This document shows positions 7,188-11,022 of a DNA stretch of 11,022 bases, one piece after another. The notes under the pieces are model-generated. The model searched no databases and had not been told where the DNA came from. It saw nothing but the letters and a program-made list of their open reading frames with translations. The stretch is from Coxiellaceae bacterium (GTDB lineage: Bacteria > Pseudomonadota > Gammaproteobacteria > Coxiellales > Coxiellaceae). Position 1 is the stretch's first letter. Each line of letters begins with the position of its first letter. The stretch spans positions 1 to 11,022 of the forward strand of contig DMFG01000057.1 in the NCBI GenBank assembly GCA_003450655.1, given 5' to 3'. Made by a program: the position numbers and the translations under genes.

Positions 7188-8500
7188 ACAGACTGAATGA
7201 CAATATCTCAGTACTTTTATTGGCGATTCTAAGTGCCTCTTCAAACTTATTATTTAATATCACACTCAGTGGTCTACTACCCGCCTATCAATATGGAGAT
7301 ATTATATTTTCATTCAACATGGTTACATTGATAGCTAGTCTTTTAATTTTTGGAAAGGGTAGTTTAATTTATCGATATATACCGATATATAGGGATAGAA
7401 AATCTCCACAACAAGAGACACAGCTCCAGAACTGGTATACGGTTGATTTGTTAAAGAGATCTATAATTCTAATAGTTATATTTGTGGTTCTCAAAATATT
7501 AATAACCCAGCCAGATAAACTTCCTCTTAACTGCCTATATATCATTGACCTTTTACCAGTTGCAATATTATACAGCTTTCTGGATATACTTATAAGTCAT
7601 GTAGGTGCTGCAGGCTATACCAAAACTCGATTATTAGTATGGTATTCCAGTACAGCAGTGATGCTTGTATTTTTGCTTTATACTCTTAAATTATTTGAAA
7701 GCAGTCCACCCACCTCAAAGATCATCTATATTTATTACATTGCGTATAGCAGCGTTATTATTTTCACGCTATTAGTAATAAAAATACAAAAAATTTTCCC
7801 GTGGGGATTTACCATAAAGAAAAGAGGTCACTTAGAAAAAAAGTTACGAAATAAATGGGAAGATCATGCAAAAAAGTTCTTCCAGGTTAATCTTTTATTT
7901 AGTCTTTCTTCCTATATAGGGATATTCTTAATCGAAACGACAAGTCATGTTCCAAGGTCTATCGTTAGTGAAGCGCAAGTAGGCTATTACTGTGCCATTA
8001 TGTCTATCACTGGCTTTGTTACTATACTCGACTCTTTTGTTTATGCTGAGTCATTAAGCAAAATTTCATTAATTAATAACTCAAAAAAATCCAAAAAAGC
8101 TTTCAATCAACTCAATAGCAGGGCAAGTTATTTTAATATGGCATATGCGATTATAACTACTCTTATCATATACCTATTCTCTAAAAAACTTTTATTAATG
8201 TTCGGCGAAGAATTCAGCAGCATTCAAGCCCCTTTAATGATTGTATCAATCACAAGGGTGATCTTATGTGCGACAGGGCTATCTGCCGCGATACTCAGTG
8301 AAAACGGGCATCAAATTATAACAAGAAAAATCTACATTCAATGTTTTTTTATTTATTTAATACTTGGATTGATACTTTGCTATCTATTAGGATTACTGGG
8401 ACTTTCAATGGCCTATTTAACAACCTCCACATACCGATGCATAAGACTTAGAAAATATGTTAAACAATTATTGGAAATAAAACCGTTAGGATTTTTCTAA
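7184..8500 (+). CDS. Polysaccharide/oligosaccharide flippase-like membrane protein (Wzx/PST type, MOP superfamily)
   Basis: Probably moves a lipid-linked oligosaccharide across the inner membrane for surface glycan assembly; the substrate is not predictable. The 438 residues contain about 12 hydrophobic segments in two halves split by a basic loop (residues 203-232). The N-terminal half carries the pattern LSGLLPAYQYGD (28-39), then GKGSLIYRYIPIYR (57-70), as in this family. The C-terminal half has TGLSAAILSENGHQ (364-377), resembling the Wzx ILxxTGHQ segment. Expected length is 400-500, so it looks complete. ATG 7184 is the only possible start, since an in-frame stop lies at 7160-7162, and it lacks a clear ribosome site. 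The gene is markedly AT-rich and no glycosyltransferases are adjacent, so it looks like an acquired or relic member of a glycan locus. Its first 90 bases are repeated downstream at 8617-8706. Confidence 0.85.
   Translation: MNRLNDNISVLLLAILSASSNLLFNITLSGLLPAYQYGDIIFSFNMVTLIASLLIFGKGSLIYRYIPIYRDRKSPQQETQLQNWYTVDLLKRSIILIVIFVVLKILITQPDKLPLNCLYIIDLLPVAILYSFLDILISHVGAAGYTKTRLLVWYSSTAVMLVFLLYTLKLFESSPPTSKIIYIYYIAYSSVIIFTLLVIKIQKIFPWGFTIKKRGHLEKKLRNKWEDHAKKFFQVNLLFSLSSYIGIFLIETTSHVPRSIVSEAQVGYYCAIMSITGFVTILDSFVYAESLSKISLINNSKKSKKAFNQLNSRASYFNMAYAIITTLIIYLFSKKLLLMFGEEFSSIQAPLMIVSITRVILCATGLSAAILSENGHQIITRKIYIQCFFIYLILGLILCYLLGLLGLSMAYLTTSTYRCIRLRKYVKQLLEIKPLGFF
7192..7281 (+). repeat. 90-bp direct repeat, copy A (5' end of the flippase gene)
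   Basis: Codes for flippase residues 4-33. It matches 8617-8706 at 84 of 90 positions by hand alignment (offset 1425), with no gaps and a 55-bp identical run (7212-7266). Confidence 0.95.
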
Positions 8501-8616
8501 ACAATTGGCATTTTATTGGTTATGCTATGCAAAGATAATAAAAAAATCATTGACTGCGTATAATTTTTAACCAAATCAAGCCAGCAACCTCATGAAAGAT
8601 GTCATTCTCTTTAGAT
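8501..8616 (+). other. Short spacer between the flippase gene and its truncated copy
   Basis: AT-rich. A perfect TATAAT stands at 8559-8564 without a -35 at normal spacing. No clear terminator for the flippase is seen. An 8-codon frame (8599-8625) ends in the same ACT GAA TGA that begins the repeat at 8617; a comparable frame ends at 7200 in copy A. Confidence 0.35.
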
Positions 8617-8743
8617 ACTGAATGATAATATCTCGATACTTTTATTGGCGATTCTAAGTGCCTCTTCAAACTTATTATTTAATATCACACTTAGCAGTCT
8701 ACTACCTAAGCGTTCCAACTTTGCTCTCTTTACTTCCATGTAA
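8617..8743 (+). pseudogene. Truncated second copy of the flippase 5' end (direct repeat copy B at 8617-8706)
   Basis: In the flippase frame, 8618-8706 reads LNDNISILLLAILSASSN, then LLFNITLSSLLP, almost identical to residues 4-33 of the gene at 7184. The six differences fall at four third positions (silent) and two first positions (V10I and G30S). That pattern indicates past selection as a coding paralogue. Homology stops abruptly at 8707; the frame continues with 11 unrelated residues (KRSNFALFTSM) to TAA at 8741-8743. The start codon is missing: an in-frame TAG lies at 8612-8614 and nearby ATGs are out of frame. This is a remnant of a tandem duplicate, not a working gene. Confidence 0.88.
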
Positions 8744-8843
8744 TGCATAATCCATAGTTAGCCTGGGCTTTAGTAAAGCGTGTCCAGTGAGAATAATGAT
8801 GTAGCATATTGATTAATCGATGAATATTTGATGCCCGACACAT
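8730..8843 (-). CDS. Possible small ORF or gene remnant, 37 aa, unidentified
   Basis: ATG 8843 to TAA 8730 encodes MCRASNIHRLIN followed by MLHHYSHWTRFTKAQANYGL and CITWK. The ATG overlaps the TGA of the preceding minus-strand frame as TGATG, a coupling arrangement. No ribosome site is evident. Its mix of aromatic, basic and polar residues resembles real protein more than a random frame, but no family is recognised. It may be the tail of a decayed gene. Confidence 0.25.
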   Translation of the reverse strand: MCRASNIHRLINMLHHYSHWTRFTKAQANYGLCITWK

Positions 8844-9127
8844 CAGTAGTTATTTAACAACGCATTTCTTAATGGGCCTGTGCCGCATCTAACACAGTCT
8901 ATATACAAATGAACCCCTCCCCCAAGTATCAAGCCTACATCCTCAACAAGCGCAATCACCCAATCGCGGCGCTGTGTTGCACGATAAAGAAAGACCGCCA
9001 AATGGGCAGCAAATGCAGTCTTAAAACCGAATGCCCAAACCATGTCCGAGGCCTGGTTCGCGAAGGGTGCTATGCTCTCACCCCATCCCTTGTATACGCT
9101 GATAGAAAAAAAACATCGAGGTATCAA
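8843..9127 (-). pseudogene. Unidentified minus-strand frame, possible remnant membrane protein (94 aa)
   Basis: The frame starts at TTG 9127 (an internal ATG at 9043 is also possible) and ends at TGA 8845-8843. It contains two hydrophobic stretches, about residues 29-48 (MVWAFGFKTAFAAHLAVFLY) and 56-75 (WVIALVEDVGLILGGGVHLY), separated by RATQRRD. It lies in DNA that is visibly GC-richer (about 49% over 8881-9180 by hand count) than the flippase. No good start or family is seen, and the plus strand has a competing open frame (8909-9190), so it may be chance. Confidence 0.25.
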
Positions 9128-9274
9128 TCGTGCATCTACTCAATGAAGGATAACTACTGCACGCCCTGGAAGAAGCCATGCCCCAAGTAGAACCATCGCC
9201 TCGTAATCGTCATGTGTTATGGTCTATGAAGACATGTCAGCGAATGGATGGGGTCAGTCATCTATGATGTGGCC

Positions 9275-9448
9275 CTAACGATTTCTAGGATGATGTTGCT
9301 CAGGGTCTAGATCATGGAACTCATTCGGCACGTCTTCTGCGAGTGCAATAGCAGTTCGTGCGACACCTTTACCTTCATACCCATGAGAAGTTTTTAGTGA
9401 CAATAATGAATCAGACAGCCTTAGCTTGATGGTTAACAACTCCAAAGG
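9275..9448 (-). pseudogene. Probable gene remnant encoding about 57 aa, unidentified
   Basis: On the minus strand a frame opens after TAG (9451-9449) and ends at TAG 9277-9275. It reads PLELLTIKLRLSDSLLSLKT, then SHGYEGKGVARTAIALAED, then VPNEFHDLDPEQHHPRNR. The second and third parts look like genuine protein (balanced acidic and small residues, a hydrophilic C-terminus). The only starts are TTGs (e.g. 9445) without a ribosome site, and the frame upstream is closed, so this is more likely the 3' end of a broken gene than a complete one. No family is recognised. Confidence 0.35.
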
Positions 9449-9508
9449 CTAGCAGGGTTAAATGATTTGACTGGAGTGTAGTGTGTGACACTTATAAAAC
9501 AAGCGACA

Positions 9509-9868
9509 CTAAGAACACTGTGATTGCTTCCAAGCTTGAAAACCGCCCCTTAGAGAGTAAACGTTATTATAACCCATAGCCTGTAAACTTTCTGCTGCTA
9601 ACGCTGAACGATAACCACCGCCACAATACAGCAGCAAACGAGATGATTTATCCGGATAATGTTTAGCAATATCACGCTCTAGGATACCGCGACCAATGTG
9701 AAGTGCGCCTGGAATATGACCTTGCTCCCATTCATGATCTTCACGAACATCTATTAAAAGCGTCGAAGACTCTTCCTGCAACCACTGGACCGCATCATAC
9801 CATGTCACTTCACGAACAGAACCCAAGGCGCTCTCACAGAGTGCGATAAAATCTTGATTATGATTCAT
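9509..9868 (-). CDS. Single-domain rhodanese-like sulfurtransferase
   Basis: Likely transfers sulfane sulfur through a persulfide on its active-site Cys; the physiological donor and acceptor are unknown. The 119 residues form one rhodanese domain. They include IDVREDHEWEQGHIPGALHI (39-58), a signature of the fold, and the active-site loop C82-GGGY-R87-S88, which fits CxxxxR(S/T). The C-terminal motif GYNNVYSLRGGFQAWKQ (99-115) is also typical. No signal peptide is present, so it is cytosolic. ATG 9868 overlaps the permease stop as ATGA, indicating translational coupling in one operon; GGTG lies about 6 nt upstream. All catalytic elements are intact. The six-residue loop CGGGYR is compatible with a sulfurtransferase; the longer loop typical of Cdc25-like phosphatases is absent. 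Confidence 0.93.
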   Translation of the reverse strand: MNHNQDFIALCESALGSVREVTWYDAVQWLQEESSTLLIDVREDHEWEQGHIPGALHIGRGILERDIAKHYPDKSSRLLLYCGGGYRSALAAESLQAMGYNNVYSLRGGFQAWKQSQCS

Positions 9869-10971
9869 GCTTCACCCAACGTCATAGCTCGCCTACGACC
9901 CACTAGAAACATAAGGATAGGTAGTATAATCAGAATATAGACGCAGAATATACCAGCATAAGCTAATGCTGTGGTAAAGAGTGCTGGCTTAAATAACACC
10001 ACACAAAAAGGCGGTGCGTACGTCAAAAGAAAAATAATAGCGCCTTGCATTTTTCGACGCTGTAATTTAAATCCATCCGCGAAAAAATCCATCAAACACA
10101 CAGAGGCACCTAAAAAGGAAGTCAAGGTACATATTGCGGCAAACACAGAGCCAAACACCAATACCACAGGCTTTTGTGTCAGTGTTAATAAACTCTTCAC
10201 TAACAAAGTGTTAGTGTGTTGAGAATCAGTCATAGCCGCTAAACCCTGAGTTCCAAAACGAGGCAAGCTACTTTGTACAACAGCAATCCATATCAGATAA
10301 ATCACGAGAGGCAGTAAACTCCCAATAATAACCACTCGCTTCAACTGTGCCCTATCGCTATTTAAATAGGTTCTAACACTGGGTAAAATCACCGCATACC
10401 CAAAGGAGGTAATCATTACCATGAAGATGGGCAATGATGTGTGATAAGTTCCTTGATGCAACTGAGTTACCGTTGAGTGAGGAAGCAACATCACCACAAC
10501 AACCACAAACACGGCCAGTTTAACCGACATCAATGCTCGATTGAGATAATCCACGGAACCAACACCGGTATAAACAACCACACCTAATACCAGAGCAACC
10601 AACAAAGCTGCTTGCCAAAAACTCAATGGCAGTTGTAAAGATGACAGAAAGCCTTGCGCTAAATCGGCAGCGCCCGCAAGATAAGCACACATAAGACTAT
10701 ATAGAAGTAATAAATAAACCACCCAAGTAATGGCACTCATGGTTTTTCCGAGTGTCTTCTCTGTCATGGTAATCAGGTTGGCACCTTCAGGCAGCCATAA
10801 ATTGACTCTTAACAGTGTCCATGCACCTATTGTCATAATCGCCCAAGCAAACAACATCATCACCACAGACATGGAAAATGTTTCAGTCGCAGTGACAACA
10901 GGCAAAGCTAACATAGCAGCGCCTATGCATGTCCCTAAAATTAACAGCACACTACCCGCTTGTTTATACAT
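9865..10971 (-). CDS. Aromatic amino acid permease, HAAAP family (TyrP/Mtr-like)
   Basis: Imports tyrosine, tryptophan or a related amino acid across the inner membrane, probably by proton symport; the exact substrate cannot be told from sequence. The 368 residues contain about 11 hydrophobic segments. The N-terminal block GSVLLILGTCIGAAMLALPV (6-25) matches the family signature (G-T-x-IGAGMLALP), with the second Gly of GAG replaced by Ala. It is slightly shorter than the usual 400 or so. ATG 10971 has AGGGA 5 nt upstream. It is first in a two-gene operon with the rhodanese gene, joined by an ATGA overlap. Families of such permeases are common in amino-acid-dependent intracellular gammaproteobacteria, consistent with the suspected lineage. 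A 13-nt symmetric AT element lies about 17 nt upstream. Confidence 0.9.
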   Translation of the reverse strand: MYKQAGSVLLILGTCIGAAMLALPVVTATETFSMSVVMMLFAWAIMTIGAWTLLRVNLWLPEGANLITMTEKTLGKTMSAITWVVYLLLLYSLMCAYLAGAADLAQGFLSSLQLPLSFWQAALLVALVLGVVVYTGVGSVDYLNRALMSVKLAVFVVVVVMLLPHSTVTQLHQGTYHTSLPIFMVMITSFGYAVILPSVRTYLNSDRAQLKRVVIIGSLLPLVIYLIWIAVVQSSLPRFGTQGLAAMTDSQHTNTLLVKSLLTLTQKPVVLVFGSVFAAICTLTSFLGASVCLMDFFADGFKLQRRKMQGAIIFLLTYAPPFCVVLFKPALFTTALAYAGIFCVYILIILPILMFLVGRRRAMTLGEA

Positions 10972-10987
10972 AGATATCCCTATATCG

Positions 10988-11000
10988 CTTAATAATTAAG
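10988..11000. promoter_or_regulatory. Small symmetric element upstream of the permease gene
   Basis: CTTAATAATTAAG is symmetric around its central base and lies 17-29 nt before ATG 10971. It is AT-only except for the ends, so it may be an operator, part of the promoter or chance. It does not match the TyrR consensus as I know it. Confidence 0.25.
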
Positions 11001-11022
11001 TCGTATTATTGCCCACGTAGAA

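Larger units (their letters stand above)
8744..9508. other. Region without a confident gene; decayed reading frames
   Basis: About 765 bases between the truncated flippase copy and the rhodanese gene. It contains the short minus-strand frames listed separately (8730-8843, 8843-9127 and 9275-9448), a plus-strand frame at 8909-9190 of unlikely composition, and a 9-bp inverted repeat (ACCCCATCC at 9080-9088, GGATGGGGT at 9246-9254). Base composition shifts within it. I interpret it as a graveyard of gene fragments. No terminator with a T-tract is seen downstream of the rhodanese gene. Confidence 0.55.

Noticed and set aside
8559..8564. Perfect TATAAT upstream of the truncated flippase copy
   Set aside because: No -35 element is present at normal spacing (the nearby TTGACT is only 3 nt upstream), and the downstream sequence has no intact gene. 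Such hexamers are common in AT-rich DNA.
9080..9254. 9-bp inverted repeat ACCCCATCC / GGATGGGGT as insertion-sequence ends
   Set aside because: It does not extend beyond 9 bp, no target duplication is visible, and the 175-bp span holds no transposase.
9140..9260. Possible IS3-type transposase remnant (plus-strand frame containing NRHVLWSMKTCQRMDG)
   Set aside because: Only a short WSM-like match is present. No upstream helix-turn-helix part, no DDE motifs and no terminal inverted repeats could be found.
9971..10999. Plus-strand frames opposite the permease (9971-10222, 10730-10999)
   Set aside because: They are antisense to a clear HAAAP permease and show no start signals or protein-like features.

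Overview
The window looks like chromosomal DNA from an AT-rich gammaproteobacterium. A Legionellales-type, host-associated lineage is my best guess. The basis is indirect: a monomeric NADP isocitrate dehydrogenase, a GH103 lytic transglycosylase, an aromatic amino acid permease of the HAAAP type, and orphan proteins lacking signal peptides that sit among housekeeping genes. No rRNA, tRNA, CRISPR array or intact insertion sequence is visible.

Layout. Positions 1-340 hold the 3' end of an unidentified Cys-containing gene (+) and two hairpins. Positions 403-1953 (+) encode a 516-residue, AT-rich, apparently helical soluble protein with no recognised domain. Positions 2173-3347 (-) hold two small Cys-rich membrane proteins, each with its own sigma70-like promoter. 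Positions 3688-5913 (-) are icd. After the 516-residue gene and after each of the three minus-strand genes that follow, transcription meets a copy of one near-identical terminator (arms CCCAGAC/GTCTGGG between A and T runs); the copy at 1974-2000 serves two convergent genes. icd and an MltB-like transglycosylase (6103-7077, +) diverge from a spacer holding an 18-bp perfect palindrome with TTGACA on both strands.

Positions 7184-8500 (+) encode a polysaccharide flippase-like membrane protein. Ninety bases of its 5' end recur at 8617-8706 in a truncated second copy, so the gene is bracketed by direct repeats. Positions 8730-9450 hold no confident gene, but include a GC-richer tract and several short minus-strand reading frames that look like remnants of decayed genes. 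The window closes with a minus-strand operon: an aromatic amino acid permease (10971-9865) overlapping a rhodanese (9868-9509) by ATGA.

Functionally, icd (TCA cycle and NADPH), the transglycosylase (peptidoglycan turnover), the permease and the rhodanese are core-type genes. The 516-residue protein, the two Cys-rich membrane proteins and the flippase with its broken copy look accessory. I see no single integrated novel system. The strongest unexplained signals are the flippase duplication, the reiterated terminators around the orphan genes, and the decayed frames at 8730-9450.
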